Below, piece after piece: positions 51,675 through 60,604 of a stretch of 64,000 nt of DNA; within the stretch, counting starts at the first letter, position 1; every line of letters begins with the position of its first letter. Both the position numbers and the translations under genes were made by a program. Source of the DNA: Deltaproteobacteria bacterium GWC2_55_46 (GTDB lineage Bacteria > Desulfobacterota > GWC2-55-46); NCBI GenBank assembly GCA_001595385.3, contig LVEI03000001.1, positions 2,171,344 through 2,235,343 on the forward strand, given 5' to 3'. The notes beneath the pieces are model-generated. The model was not told the origin of the DNA. It ran no database searches and saw only the letters and a list, made by a program, of their open reading frames with translations.

Positions 51675-52538
51675 ATGGCAAATGAAGTGACTACCGCTGC
51701 GGGTTCCGCAGGAGAGCTCATAGCGGCTGAAATAGTATCAAGGCTTGTAATCGACGCGGCGTACGCTGAAGCGGTCATGCCGGCACTTGTAAGGGTCGCG
51801 GATATATCCGGGTCGTCGACATTGAGCGTGGACTTCCCGAAGTGGCCTCTCCTTACGGCCTCTGACCTTACAGAAGCGACCGACATGAGCAATACTGCCG
51901 TGAATACCACCTCGATGCTCGTTACCGCCGATGAGGCCGGCATAATGATAACCGTTACGGACATGCTCCTGAACGGTGCTGGCCTGGGCGGGCTTGAGCC
52001 ATTTGCCGAGGAGCTTGGAAAGGCGTTGGCAAGCAAGATAGACGCCGACCTCTTGTTGAGCGCGTCCAGCTTCACTAATAGCGTCGGCACCTCTGGCGCG
52101 GAGATGACGGAGGCGGATTTCCTTTCGGCTATCTACGCCCTCGAACTGGGGAACGCCAAGGGCCCGTTCGTGGCGGTGCTCCATCCGTACCAGGTGAGCA
52201 ACTTAAGGGGAGCTATCGCTTCGTCCACCGGCGCAGTATGGGGAGGGGCGTCCGCGCCAGCCGCCCAGGTAGGCTCGCTCGGCTCGCTCTACGGCGTGGA
52301 CATCGTGCAGTCCACCAACTGCCCGTCGGTCAACGCTAACGCCGACAGGCAGGGCGTGATGATGCCGCTTGGAAATCAGTCAGGTCTGGCCTATGTCCTG
52401 AAGACCGGGGCCAAGACCGAGTTCCAGAGGGACGCGTCTTTGCGCGCCACAGAGATCATAGTGACAGCCCTTTACGGCCACAGCTGCGTGAACACGGCCG
52501 CAAACGGCGGCGTGAAGATAATAACCAACCACGAGTAG
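51675..52538 (+). CDS. Major capsid protein
   Basis: A 287-residue protein, the expected place and size of a HK97-fold coat. It starts MANEVTTAAGSAGELIAAEIVSRLV and has a PALVRVADISGSSTLSVDFPKW strand, an EPFAEELGKALASKIDADLLL helix (P-domain-like) and a C-terminal TEIIVTALYGHSCVN. The fold assignment is by position and pattern rather than a diagnostic motif. A stem-loop directly follows the stop and may reduce read-through, consistent with a highly expressed product. Confidence 0.75.
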   Translation: MANEVTTAAGSAGELIAAEIVSRLVIDAAYAEAVMPALVRVADISGSSTLSVDFPKWPLLTASDLTEATDMSNTAVNTTSMLVTADEAGIMITVTDMLLNGAGLGGLEPFAEELGKALASKIDADLLLSASSFTNSVGTSGAEMTEADFLSAIYALELGNAKGPFVAVLHPYQVSNLRGAIASSTGAVWGGASAPAAQVGSLGSLYGVDIVQSTNCPSVNANADRQGVMMPLGNQSGLAYVLKTGAKTEFQRDASLRATEIIVTALYGHSCVNTAANGGVKIITNHE

Positions 52539-52546
52539 ACAGCAGG

Positions 52547-52574
52547 GGAGGGGCCGCAAGGCCCCTCCGATTTT
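52547..52574 (+). terminator. Stem-loop after the capsid gene (partial terminator/attenuator)
   Basis: A perfect nine-base stem (GGAGGGGCC and its complement, GCAA loop) is followed by GATTTT. It lies between the capsid stop and the next ATG at 52577. The short T run suggests partial termination that keeps capsid mRNA above that of downstream genes. Confidence 0.6.
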
Positions 52575-52576
52575 AA

Positions 52577-52975
52577 ATGGACATGACTTTTAAAGCGTAC
52601 ATGAAAAAAGGGTATATCCCGCTCGCGCTCAACAGGTATGCCGCAATCGCGTGGCAGGGCGAGTACCTCGGCGACTTCTGGATGTGGAACGGGCAGTATA
52701 ACGCTGGAGCGGGGAGTACGCCGCAGACCGTTAAGGTAACAGCCCTCAAAGAGGCGGCGCTAAGGTACTGGAGGGATAAGTGGGTGCCTCTCAAGTGGGA
52801 TGAGGATCTCCTTAAGCGGATGGAGGACGCGCTGAGGGCCCATAAAGGGCTAAAGGCCGAGGGCGTGGCATTCCCTGCCGGACGTTTTCTTCCGGAGCCT
52901 GGGGCAGTGCCGATTGCAAAAGATGAGGATGAAAGCGCCTATGAAAGAGAGAAAGGCTGTCGAGAGGCTCATTGA
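52577..52975 (+). CDS. Unknown head-region protein
   Basis: A 132-residue protein with a tryptophan-rich centre (WQGEYLGDFWMWNGQYNAG, YWRDKWVPLKW) and an acidic C-terminus. It follows the capsid gene, where head-decoration or head-completion proteins are found. No family is recognised. Confidence 0.55.
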   Translation: MDMTFKAYMKKGYIPLALNRYAAIAWQGEYLGDFWMWNGQYNAGAGSTPQTVKVTALKEAALRYWRDKWVPLKWDEDLLKRMEDALRAHKGLKAEGVAFPAGRFLPEPGAVPIAKDEDESAYEREKGCREAH

Positions 52976-53099
52976 ACGGATGTACAGGGACAGGCTCAAA
53001 AGGACTGGTAAGCTCCCTGGTCAGGCAGAGGTGCGCGAAATGGAGAAGAACGCTCACGACACGGCCCGGAAGGCAGATAACAAGATGGGCAGTAGATAG
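52923..53099 (+). CDS. Small basic helical protein overlapping the previous gene
   Basis: A 58-residue basic protein (KERKAVERLIERMYRDRLKRTG and EVREMEKNAHDTARK) that overlaps the preceding gene by 53 bases in another frame. Alternative ATG codons at 52929 and 52941 exist. It looks helical and could bind nucleic acid or capsid, but no function is established. Confidence 0.5.
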   Translation: MRMKAPMKERKAVERLIERMYRDRLKRTGKLPGQAEVREMEKNAHDTARKADNKMGSR

Positions 53100-53150
53100 C
53101 AGGCGGCAATTCAGCGATAACCGCATTCGAATTTTTAAAACGGAGAAGAG

Positions 53151-54035
53151 ATGAAGCAGCAGTTCATCGTAAATACGGCCGACAGTTTTCAGACTTATAT
53201 ATACGAGAACAATAGAAGGATCGTCCCCGACTCGGCATCTGTTGTCATATACAGTCCTGGCGGAGAATCGCTCGTCGAGAACGCGCAGATGGGGATAGGC
53301 CTGGACGGCCTGCTGAGCTATTGGCTCTCCCAGTCTGAAAATTCAACAGCCGGGCTCAATTACAAGGCCGCTATCGAGTATGTATATGAGTCCAGGACGC
53401 ATTACGCCACTATCTTCTATGATGTGGTCAGGTCGAGGCTCGCGAAGGTCATCACCGACGAAGACCTTTCAGCCGAGTTGCCGCAGCTCAAGGAGAGCGG
53501 ATGGAGCGTGAGGGGGACGGCAGAGGGCGGGACGGAGAGCGCCATAATCGACACCGGGCTTAAAAGGTATGGCGACGATTATTTCACCGGCGGGCTCGCC
53601 TGCCTCCCGGAGAAGGATGAGACCAGGGAGATAATCCTTTTTACAGCCGGGACCGGGACGATAACGGTCGAGCCGTTCTCATCTGCGGTAGCCGCCGGAC
53701 AGAGCTATATCCTTACCAGGTCTTTTGCGAGGGAGATACAGAGGGCCTTCGAAAAGATCGAGGCAAGGCTCCTGAGGTCGGGCAAGAGGCCGCATCTGAT
53801 CCTTGATCCTTACGATCTCCGCGAGGCGCATATCTTCCTTTCCGTCGCTGAAGCGTGCAAGGGGCTTGCCGCGCAAAGCAAGGGCCTGTGGTGGGAGCTC
53901 TGGAAAGAATACGAGAGGAAGGCCGATGAGGCGCTTTCAGGGATGACCCTCAAGTATGATTCGAGCGAGGACGGGGCATTTTCCGGCGAAGAGCGCGCTA
54001 CCAGGCTCATGGGCCTTAAGGCGGGCAGGGGATGA
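53151..54035 (+). CDS. Unknown virion-associated protein between capsid and tail genes
   Basis: A 294-residue protein. The first half is beta-rich (FIVNTADSFQTYIYENNRRIV and VVIYSPGGESLVENAQ), and the second half is helical with SILFTSRSFAREIQRAFEKIEARLLRSGK-like segments. In phage operons this position holds head-tail adaptor or neck proteins. I recognise no family. It is translationally coupled by a four-base overlap with the next gene. Confidence 0.5.
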   Translation: MKQQFIVNTADSFQTYIYENNRRIVPDSASVVIYSPGGESLVENAQMGIGLDGLLSYWLSQSENSTAGLNYKAAIEYVYESRTHYATIFYDVVRSRLAKVITDEDLSAELPQLKESGWSVRGTAEGGTESAIIDTGLKRYGDDYFTGGLACLPEKDETREIILFTAGTGTITVEPFSSAVAAGQSYILTRSFAREIQRAFEKIEARLLRSGKRPHLILDPYDLREAHIFLSVAEACKGLAAQSKGLWWELWKEYERKADEALSGMTLKYDSSEDGAFSGEERATRLMGLKAGRG

Positions 54036-54463
54036 CAAATTACGAAGTGATAGCCGCGATCACGGATAATATCGAGAGTGCGCTCAAGAGGCAGGGGCTT
54101 AACTTTTCAAGAAAGACGTTCGAGAGCCCTGAGAGCATACCAGCGGGAGCGCTCCCACTTGGGCAGATATTCTATCTGGGAGAAGAATTCGGGGGGAGCC
54201 TTGGAGAGAAGCCAAAGTATTGTGACGCGGCTTTTCTCATAAGGATAATATTGGCCGCCAGAGAACCGTCGGCTCTCATACGGGAGCAGCAGAGGACCAC
54301 TCATTCAATACGGGGCGCGCTCACTGTGGACTTTCTCAACAGCGGCGCGCTCTCGACGATCAAAAGCGTAAGCAGGGTGAATATAGAAAAGACCGATGTC
54401 GTGAACAGGGCCGGGATGTCGGACCTGAATATGAAAGCGGCTGTAAGGTACAGGGAGCCCTGA
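54032..54463 (+). CDS. Probable tail terminator/head-tail joining protein
   Basis: A 143-residue protein with the size and position of tail completion proteins, just before the tail tube gene. It opens MTNYEVIAAITDNIESALKRQG and has alternating strands and a helix. The start overlaps the previous gene by four bases. The call is from synteny only. Confidence 0.5.
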   Translation: MTNYEVIAAITDNIESALKRQGLNFSRKTFESPESIPAGALPLGQIFYLGEEFGGSLGEKPKYCDAAFLIRIILAAREPSALIREQQRTTHSIRGALTVDFLNSGALSTIKSVSRVNIEKTDVVNRAGMSDLNMKAAVRYREP

Positions 54464-54480
54464 TCCCGGGAGGAGAAGAT

Positions 54481-55572
54481 ATGGCCAGAAACACTATATA
54501 CGCGGCGCTTGGCGAGGAGGCCGAAAGAGGTACCAAGGAGTCCCAGGTTGTGGGATTCGTGCCCCTTTTAAGCCCCGGCATACCCAAGACGGAGTTCGAT
54601 GACAGGAGGCGAAAGGAGTTCAGAGGCGAGGAGGCCTCTCTGGGAGAGATCTCCGTAACGCGTTTTTCGCGTAAATGGAGCGCGGCCCTCGAGGTCCCGT
54701 TCTTCACCGAGACAGCACCGTCAAAGGGGCTTATGGGGACGCTCTTGAAGCACTTCTTCGGTAGCTGCTCGTCGGGGCAGAACGGCGCTACAGGACAGTA
54801 CCATCATATGATGCGCCCGGCGGCTGACCCGTTCTCGGATGAATGTCTGGGGCAGAAGGGGATAACGCTCAACCTCAATATAAACGAGGGCGCAAGCGTC
54901 AGGAACTGGCCGTACGTGGGCGGCAGGGTCAAAAGCCTAAGCTTCGCGCAGGAGGCGGGACATCCGCTTAAGCTCACGGCGGAGCTTGTGGGACAGAGGC
55001 GGGAGGAGGACACGGCTGAACTGGGCAGCCCCGTATTCGCTGAGGAGAACCTGAGGTGCGATTACAATAACCTCGCCATATATACGGGCCCCATCTTAAG
55101 GACAGGGACGGCGCCGGATTTTACCGGGTTCTCGCCAACCGGGGCAACACCCTTGCGCCCCGATAAGGTAACGATAAAGATGGAAAACGGCTTTGAGGAC
55201 GCGCTCAGGCTCTCAGGCCTGGATTACCCGGACAAGACGCGCATGGGGCAGTTCATGGTAACGGCTGAGATCTCTATCGACTGGGAAGACCCGGCCAACG
55301 GCTTCTCATCGGCAAGCGAGTTCAGGAGCTGGATGGCCGGCGCATCCACAACAAACCTCCTCTTCCATTGGGATACCGGGACACAGGCTGGAACTGGCGA
55401 TAACCACGGCCTTTATATAGACCTTCCGAAGCTCCTGAGGACCGGAGGGGAGCCTCAATATTCGCTCGATAAGGACCCGATGGTAACCCTCAGGTACGAG
55501 GGGCTTTATGACCCTGATACGACGAAGTACATGGCTGGCGTCATGCTCAGAAACACAGCCCAGGCTGTATAA
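54481..55572 (+). CDS. Probable tail tube protein
   Basis: A 363-residue protein followed immediately by the frameshift-type chaperone, which places it as the major tail tube. It is beta-rich with SLGEISVTRFSRKWSAALEVPF, a middle AVELTGQ-like strand set, and C-terminal YSLDKDPMVTLRYEG. At 363 residues it is longer than many tube proteins. It starts with AGGAGAAGAT upstream. Confidence 0.65.
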   Translation: MARNTIYAALGEEAERGTKESQVVGFVPLLSPGIPKTEFDDRRRKEFRGEEASLGEISVTRFSRKWSAALEVPFFTETAPSKGLMGTLLKHFFGSCSSGQNGATGQYHHMMRPAADPFSDECLGQKGITLNLNINEGASVRNWPYVGGRVKSLSFAQEAGHPLKLTAELVGQRREEDTAELGSPVFAEENLRCDYNNLAIYTGPILRTGTAPDFTGFSPTGATPLRPDKVTIKMENGFEDALRLSGLDYPDKTRMGQFMVTAEISIDWEDPANGFSSASEFRSWMAGASTTNLLFHWDTGTQAGTGDNHGLYIDLPKLLRTGGEPQYSLDKDPMVTLRYEGLYDPDTTKYMAGVMLRNTAQAV

Positions 55573-55587
55573 AGAAAAGGAGCTTAC

Positions 55588-55962
55588 ATGGCTATAATCA
55601 GCTTCGACAGGGAAAGCGTGATCGATTACATACCGGAGTACGGCGGCAACAGGGAGAGCCTGGACCCCTGCATAGTAAGCCTCAAGTTTGTGCCGTATTC
55701 CAGGGTGCAGGAGTACTCAAGGCTTCTTGTCGCCAGGACAAGGGGGCTGGCTGACCAGGCCAGGGCAGCTGAACTCGCGCACCAGGTCCAGAGAAAGCAG
55801 TTCGTTGAAAACGTCGAAGGCATACAGGGCTACTTTGTAGCCGAGATGAGGGTCACAGACCCGGGTGAGTTCTATGATACCGCCGATACAGACCTGGTGA
55901 TAGAGGTCATAAGGGCGATGGAATCGAACTCGAAGCTGACCGAGGGACAGAGAAAAAACTGA
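55588..55962 (+). CDS. Tail assembly chaperone, zero-frame product
   Basis: A 124-residue product ending QRKN with TGA at 55960, equivalent in position to lambda gpG. It directly follows the tail tube gene and precedes the tape measure. The last codons AGA AAA AAC hold a canonical slippery heptamer (A AAA AAC at 55953-55959). A shift to the -1 frame produces the longer protein in the next entry. Confidence 0.8.
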   Translation: MAIISFDRESVIDYIPEYGGNRESLDPCIVSLKFVPYSRVQEYSRLLVARTRGLADQARAAELAHQVQRKQFVENVEGIQGYFVAEMRVTDPGEFYDTADTDLVIEVIRAMESNSKLTEGQRKN

Positions 55963-56360
55963 TCGCGGGCTTCCGCTGGGCTTACAAAGCAGCCAGCGGG
56001 AGCCCCTTCGAATGCGGCTGTTGCGGTGAAAGCGACAGGGAGGCCAGGAACTGCGGTAACTTCAAAGGGCTGTCCGGTGAAGCGCTCTCTGTCGTGGAAT
56101 ATACCCCGGAGATAACAGGGGAGCTTAAGAGGAAAGGTTGCAGCAAGGTCATGAGCCTCGGTGATTTGAGGCTCTATGAGTGCCCTTCAAGCTACTTCGA
56201 CGAGGAGACGCTTAAAATCGTGAGCCTCGTATTCCTGCTCGAAGGGACGGGGCGGCTGTACCACGCCGGGCAATGGGCTGACCAGCCATGCTGGCTGGTC
56301 GAGGCTGTGCAGATCTTCAATTCTGAAAGGGCGAGGCTCGCTGGAGAGAGAGATGGCTAA
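55588..56360 (+). CDS. Tail assembly chaperone, programmed -1 frameshift product (257 aa)
   Basis: Reading 55588-55959 in the zero frame, then slipping by -1 at A AAA AAC, the new frame runs from CTG at 55959 to the stop at 56360, giving 124 + 133 residues. The downstream part (FRWAYKAASGSPFECGCCGE...) has no ATG, GTG or TTG start in its frame before a GTG at 56094, so most of it can be made only by frameshifting. This mirrors lambda gpG/gpGT, which chaperone tail assembly on the tape measure. The stop overlaps the tape measure start by eight bases. Confidence 0.8.
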
Positions 56361-57276
56361 GAAGGCGATGGATGTAGTGATAAGGGCAAAGGACGAGTTC
56401 TCCGGCCCCCTGGACGGTTTCGGGAAGAAGTTTTCATCAGCCTTTGAGGAAGCAGGCAAGAGCCTTGAAAGGCTCAACTCATCGAAGGGCATTGAGGGCT
56501 TTTCGTCTACGGCCGAAAGGTATGTCTCTGGCGTAAGCAGGGCCTTTGCCGGACTCAGGAAGGTAATTGAGGAGGTCCCGGAGTTAAAGCCCTTCGATGA
56601 AAAGGAACCGGACGAGGAGGCCCGCCTTCAGAGGCTCAAAACCGGCAACAGGCTCTTTATAGACGAGAAGACAAGGTTCGCGGTTGAGGAAAGGGCGCTT
56701 GCCGAAGGTCGCCTCAGGGAGACAGAGGAGATGGAGAGGGTCTCGTGGGCTGCGCGGCTTCAGTACGCCGAAGCCGCCTCGGCCATGATGTCGAATACCT
56801 TCCAGAACCTCTTCATAGCGACAGGCAGCAAGCACAGGGCCATGTTTGAGGCGATGAAGGCCTTTGCCGTGGCGGAGACGGTCGTACAGACATACAGGGC
56901 CGCGCAGGGCGCTTACGCAGCCCTGGCCCCTATACCTGTGGTCGGCCCGGCTCTCGGCGCTGCCGCGGCTGCCGCGGCCATAGCGGCGGGGCTTGCGCGC
57001 GTAGAGCAGATAAGGAGTACCGAGCCCAGGGGCGCGACAGCCTCAATAAGCGCCGGCGGCAGGGCCAACCCGCAGTACTCCGGAGGCTCTCCAAGCGCGT
57101 ATCCGGTCCCGACGAGGCTCGATGAAGGAGGGCCTGCACAGTTCATAACGGTACAGATATATAACCCCCTCTCAGAGCAGAACTGGCAGAAGATAGTAGA
57201 GGACAATATTATCCCCGCGATAAAGGATGCAGGCGACAGGAATATCTCGCTCAGCATCAGGAAGATGGAAAGCTAA
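56353..57276 (+). CDS. Tape measure protein (short)
   Basis: A 307-residue protein in the tape measure position. It is helical and charged, with an Ala-rich hydrophobic segment at about 195-215 (VVGPALGAAAAAAAIAAGL) and a Ser/Gly-rich section after it. Tape measures of long tails are 600-1500 residues, so this one, if uncut, predicts a short tail, perhaps tens of nanometres. It overlaps the chaperone frame at its start. Confidence 0.75.
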   Translation: MAKKAMDVVIRAKDEFSGPLDGFGKKFSSAFEEAGKSLERLNSSKGIEGFSSTAERYVSGVSRAFAGLRKVIEEVPELKPFDEKEPDEEARLQRLKTGNRLFIDEKTRFAVEERALAEGRLRETEEMERVSWAARLQYAEAASAMMSNTFQNLFIATGSKHRAMFEAMKAFAVAETVVQTYRAAQGAYAALAPIPVVGPALGAAAAAAAIAAGLARVEQIRSTEPRGATASISAGGRANPQYSGGSPSAYPVPTRLDEGGPAQFITVQIYNPLSEQNWQKIVEDNIIPAIKDAGDRNISLSIRKMES

Positions 57277-57286
57277 AGGAGTTCGG

Positions 57287-58060
57287 ATGGCGCCCTGGGC
57301 TAAGATAAAGTTCTTTTGGAAGACGATGCTGGGCTCTGAGGGCTCTTCTCTCACCGCGAGTTCGGCCCTTTCAGGCTTCGACGTCGGGAATATCCATAAC
57401 ATGATGGAGACCGGCATGTGGATGGCCTCGGAAGCTGCCGGGCCGCACTACATTATCTATGACGCGGGCGTTGGGGGCGGGGAGGGCGCGGATTACCTGG
57501 CGGTGTCAGGGCACAACCTCTTCTCCTCAGGGGCCATGGTCTCGCTACAATATTCAAGTGACGGGCAGGCCTATACTGACGCGTTAACACCCTTTACCCC
57601 GTCTTCGGACAGGTCGTTCGTAAGGGAGTTCTTAAACCCGGGCCCGTTCAGGTACTGGAGGCTCGTCATAGAGAACTCTTCGGTCCAGCCCTGTCTCGGT
57701 ATCTGCATATGGGGCCTTTCCTCAGAGCTCGATTACGCGACCTCCTCATTCGATCCCCATGAGCAGGAGATAAAGGCGGCAGTGAACCTGAGCCAGGGCG
57801 GGTACCTTGCAGGGGCGCACGCCAGCTACACCGAACGCTCGATCTCTCTTAAATTTGAAGACGCTGACCCGTCACTTTATGAGCGAGTGAGCGAATGGTG
57901 GGAGAGTAGCGGCATGAAGAACATCTTCGTCATGTGGGAACCGGCAGGACATCCCGAGGAGGTCTTTCTCATGAGGCCGGAGCCGAGGTTCTCTAACCCC
58001 TTGAAGTACGGCGGGGCTCGCAGAGACATATCTATCGATCTCACAGGCAGAAAAGAATAA
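57287..58060 (+). CDS. Probable distal tail/baseplate protein
   Basis: From the ATG at 57287 (AAAGGAG upstream) this is a 257-residue protein. It has beta-sandwich features (NMMETGMWMASEAAGPHYIIYDAGVG, FNPGPFRYWRLVIENSS) like F5/8-type carbohydrate-binding or distal-tail domains. Its C-terminus, EPRFSNPLKYGGARRDISIDLTGRKE, resembles adhesion-type tail proteins. The place after the tape measure supports a distal tail role. Confidence 0.6.
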   Translation: MAPWAKIKFFWKTMLGSEGSSLTASSALSGFDVGNIHNMMETGMWMASEAAGPHYIIYDAGVGGGEGADYLAVSGHNLFSSGAMVSLQYSSDGQAYTDALTPFTPSSDRSFVREFLNPGPFRYWRLVIENSSVQPCLGICIWGLSSELDYATSSFDPHEQEIKAAVNLSQGGYLAGAHASYTERSISLKFEDADPSLYERVSEWWESSGMKNIFVMWEPAGHPEEVFLMRPEPRFSNPLKYGGARRDISIDLTGRKE

Positions 58061-58080
58061 CGGCTGCAGGAAGGCGGGAG

Positions 58081-59799
58081 ATGGCGATACGTTTAAGCAA
58101 CAGGTTTGTAAGCGAGCTTGAAAACGGGGTGAACGTCCCGAATGTCGTTATCGAGCTTAAGCTTGACGGAGGGACGGTACGCTTCGGATATCACGGCAGG
58201 AACGTGCTCCCCGTCGTCCGATTCCTGGCAGACGGGAGCCATGGTGCGGATGGCGCCGTTTTCGCGGCTGGAAGTGATGAGCTGCCTGGCGTGGTCCCTG
58301 CGCTTAAATCGGTCTCTTCTCTCCAGAACAAGCTCGACCCGAAGTCAGGCTTCTCCACGAGAGGGCAGCTTTCCATTGTCATATCAGGCAGGGAAAACTT
58401 CAGAAAACTCGTCTCGGGCGAGCACCTTAAGAACAGGCGGGCTGTAAGGCGGGACGGCTTCCTCTCGCCTGGGTTCGCGTGGCCTGACTACGCCGCGACC
58501 TTCACGGGAAAGATACTCGACTGGTCGAGAAAAGGCGATGACCTGACCGTAGTCATCGCGGACGATCTCAAGGACGCTTCCGCGAAGATCCCTGAAGAGA
58601 ACGCTTCCAAGACGCAGTATATAGACTACAGGGGCATGAACCCCGTTGACATAATGGTGGATATCCTTCTTGACAGGCTCGGTATCCCGCCTGCCGTCGT
58701 CGATCTTGAAAGTTTTTGTCTGGAAAGGGATACGTGGCTCGCCGGCTGCCGGTTTGAAAGAGTATTGACCGAGCCTGAAGAGGCCAACCAGTATCTTAAC
58801 GAGCTGCAGGTTGAGACCAATTCCTTTATCGTCCATGACGGCGAGAAGATCTCTTTCAAGGTCTTTGCCCCGCCAGCGCCATGGGAAGACGTTGAGGAGT
58901 GGACGGACAAGACCATCCTTGGTAATTCCTTCAGCCTGAAGAGCGGATGCAGGGATAACTTTTATAACCGCGTTGTGGTCTATTTCGATTATGACGAGTC
59001 AGGCGGAGAAGATGAGGAGAGCTTCGAGTCGGTGATAATAGCCGTCGACCCTTCCTCCCAGGCGCCGGCCGAGTGGGATGAGGCGAGCACCAGGGTCATC
59101 AAGAGCAGGTGGATGCGCTCCACCGCCTTCACGGACACATCGAATATAACCGGGGTCAAGGTGTACCACGTCTCAAGGGCAAACGGGGCCGGGGAAGGCA
59201 CGCTCTCCTTTGAGATATCTTCCATGTCATTGACATGGACCGCGCCAGGGGGGCTTGCCGGAGAGCCTGTGAAGCTATCGAAGGAGGGCAGGTACCAGGT
59301 CTTTGATGCGGACAGGAACAAGTACGTAAGGGTGATCGTCACTTCGCAGGAGCTTCCAGCTGGTGATTCCGCGGATACGGTCTTGATCTCGCGAAAAGAA
59401 GGGGAGGGGCAGGCGACGGCGATAGCGTCCAAGTTGCTCAACAGGTACCGGGACCCGGTTGCTACAGCGAGCCTCGATATCGATATCAACAATATGGCAT
59501 TCCAGGGCCTGTTCATAAAACCCGCCGACCTTAAGGACTTGACTACTGAAGAGGCCTGTACCCTGGGCTATGACGGCTGGGAGAAGAACAGGCTCATGCT
59601 CACGAGCGTAAGGCCGGATTTTTCTACCCATAAGGTCTCAGTCGAGGCGATAGAGACAAGGATGCTGAGGAGGTATGGATTTGTCGCTCCACCGGGGTTG
59701 CCGGATCATCCTTCCGCAACCGCACGGCAGAGGGCCTATGGTTTTGTGGGTGGCGTTGGCAATTCTACAGGGGAAGAGGACGGATATTATATCTGGTAA
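58081..59799 (+). CDS. Probable tail hub/baseplate protein
   Basis: A 572-residue protein, the largest of the tail genes. It begins MAIRLSNRFVSELENGVNVPNVVIELKLDGG and contains many beta strands, a RGMNPVDIMVDILLDRLGI helix and a C-terminal Gly-rich SATARQRAYGFVGG. The size and order suggest a hub or central tail protein to which fibres attach; no enzymatic motif is visible. Confidence 0.6.
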   Translation: MAIRLSNRFVSELENGVNVPNVVIELKLDGGTVRFGYHGRNVLPVVRFLADGSHGADGAVFAAGSDELPGVVPALKSVSSLQNKLDPKSGFSTRGQLSIVISGRENFRKLVSGEHLKNRRAVRRDGFLSPGFAWPDYAATFTGKILDWSRKGDDLTVVIADDLKDASAKIPEENASKTQYIDYRGMNPVDIMVDILLDRLGIPPAVVDLESFCLERDTWLAGCRFERVLTEPEEANQYLNELQVETNSFIVHDGEKISFKVFAPPAPWEDVEEWTDKTILGNSFSLKSGCRDNFYNRVVVYFDYDESGGEDEESFESVIIAVDPSSQAPAEWDEASTRVIKSRWMRSTAFTDTSNITGVKVYHVSRANGAGEGTLSFEISSMSLTWTAPGGLAGEPVKLSKEGRYQVFDADRNKYVRVIVTSQELPAGDSADTVLISRKEGEGQATAIASKLLNRYRDPVATASLDIDINNMAFQGLFIKPADLKDLTTEEACTLGYDGWEKNRLMLTSVRPDFSTHKVSVEAIETRMLRRYGFVAPPGLPDHPSATARQRAYGFVGGVGNSTGEEDGYYIW

Positions 59800-59808
59800 G
59801 GAGAGGAC

Positions 59809-60264
59809 ATGGCAGAGCCGACATACCAATGGAACGATATCGCCGCGTCTCAGACCGACGCGGACAGCCCCATAGACACTACCCTGATGGAGGGCATAAG
59901 GCAGAACCTTACGCACATGAAGGAATGGCTGGGAGAAAGCTTCTCGCCTGCAAAGGACCACGACCACGACGGCATAAACAGCAAAAGCGTCCTCCTGGCC
60001 GACTCGGTCGTGACGGTGGCCAAGCTCAAGATGGCGCGTGGCAGTTTTTCAGCCTCTACAGGCGGTGATTTCTATATCTCCATAAGCAGGTACTCACATA
60101 TGCCCGGCCTCTATAAGCCCACTGGTAATTACGCGATCCAGCTCTTCTGCGATACGCATCCGTCTTATACCGGAGGCGCTTCAGATCTCTATGAGGTGAC
60201 CGCCAGGGCTCAGGCCGGCAGCAACGAGATTTTTTATGTCTACTGGGACTATCACACGAATTAA
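59809..60264 (+). CDS. Probable tail fibre or tip protein
   Basis: A 151-residue protein with an N-terminal helical part containing HDHDGINSKSVLLADSVVTVAKLKM, typical of phage tail fibre/tip stalks, and a C-terminal beta domain (GDFYISISRYSHMPGLYKPTG). It starts ten bases after the previous gene. It may set host recognition; the host receptor is unknown. Confidence 0.6.
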   Translation: MAEPTYQWNDIAASQTDADSPIDTTLMEGIRQNLTHMKEWLGESFSPAKDHDHDGINSKSVLLADSVVTVAKLKMARGSFSASTGGDFYISISRYSHMPGLYKPTGNYAIQLFCDTHPSYTGGASDLYEVTARAQAGSNEIFYVYWDYHTN

Positions 60265-60274
60265 AGGAGGAAGT

Positions 60275-60601
60275 ATGTACGCTGAGGTGCTCCATGACGC
60301 TACCGGGGATATAAAGGCATGTTACTGCGCGGATACCCTGCCAGCGGAGCCGGGCAGGCCTATGCTGAGGTTTGATGGCGTGCCGCAAGGGCTTGCTCAC
60401 GCCAGGCTAAACTTCGATACCATCACGGCGATGGAAATAGAAGGGGCGAGCGCGCCGAAGGCTCAACTGGATGAGGCCGGCATGCCTGTCGTTGTGAGCA
60501 TGGACAGGACAAAGTATATAATCGAGAACTTCCTCGTCGACCTCGACGAGGAAGCGGTCTACTACGGGATAGCCGTGAGAGGGCTTAAACGGAAAGGATA
60601 A
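60275..60601 (+). CDS. Unknown small protein between fibre and lysis genes
   Basis: A 108-residue protein with the strong ribosome-binding site AAAGGAGGAAGT before the ATG at 60275. It is acidic overall with a beta-rich pattern (MYAEVLHDATGDIKACYCAD). Tail fibre assembly chaperones often lie here, but no family is recognised. Confidence 0.5.
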   Translation: MYAEVLHDATGDIKACYCADTLPAEPGRPMLRFDGVPQGLAHARLNFDTITAMEIEGASAPKAQLDEAGMPVVVSMDRTKYIIENFLVDLDEEAVYYGIAVRGLKRKG

Positions 60602-60604
60602 CCG

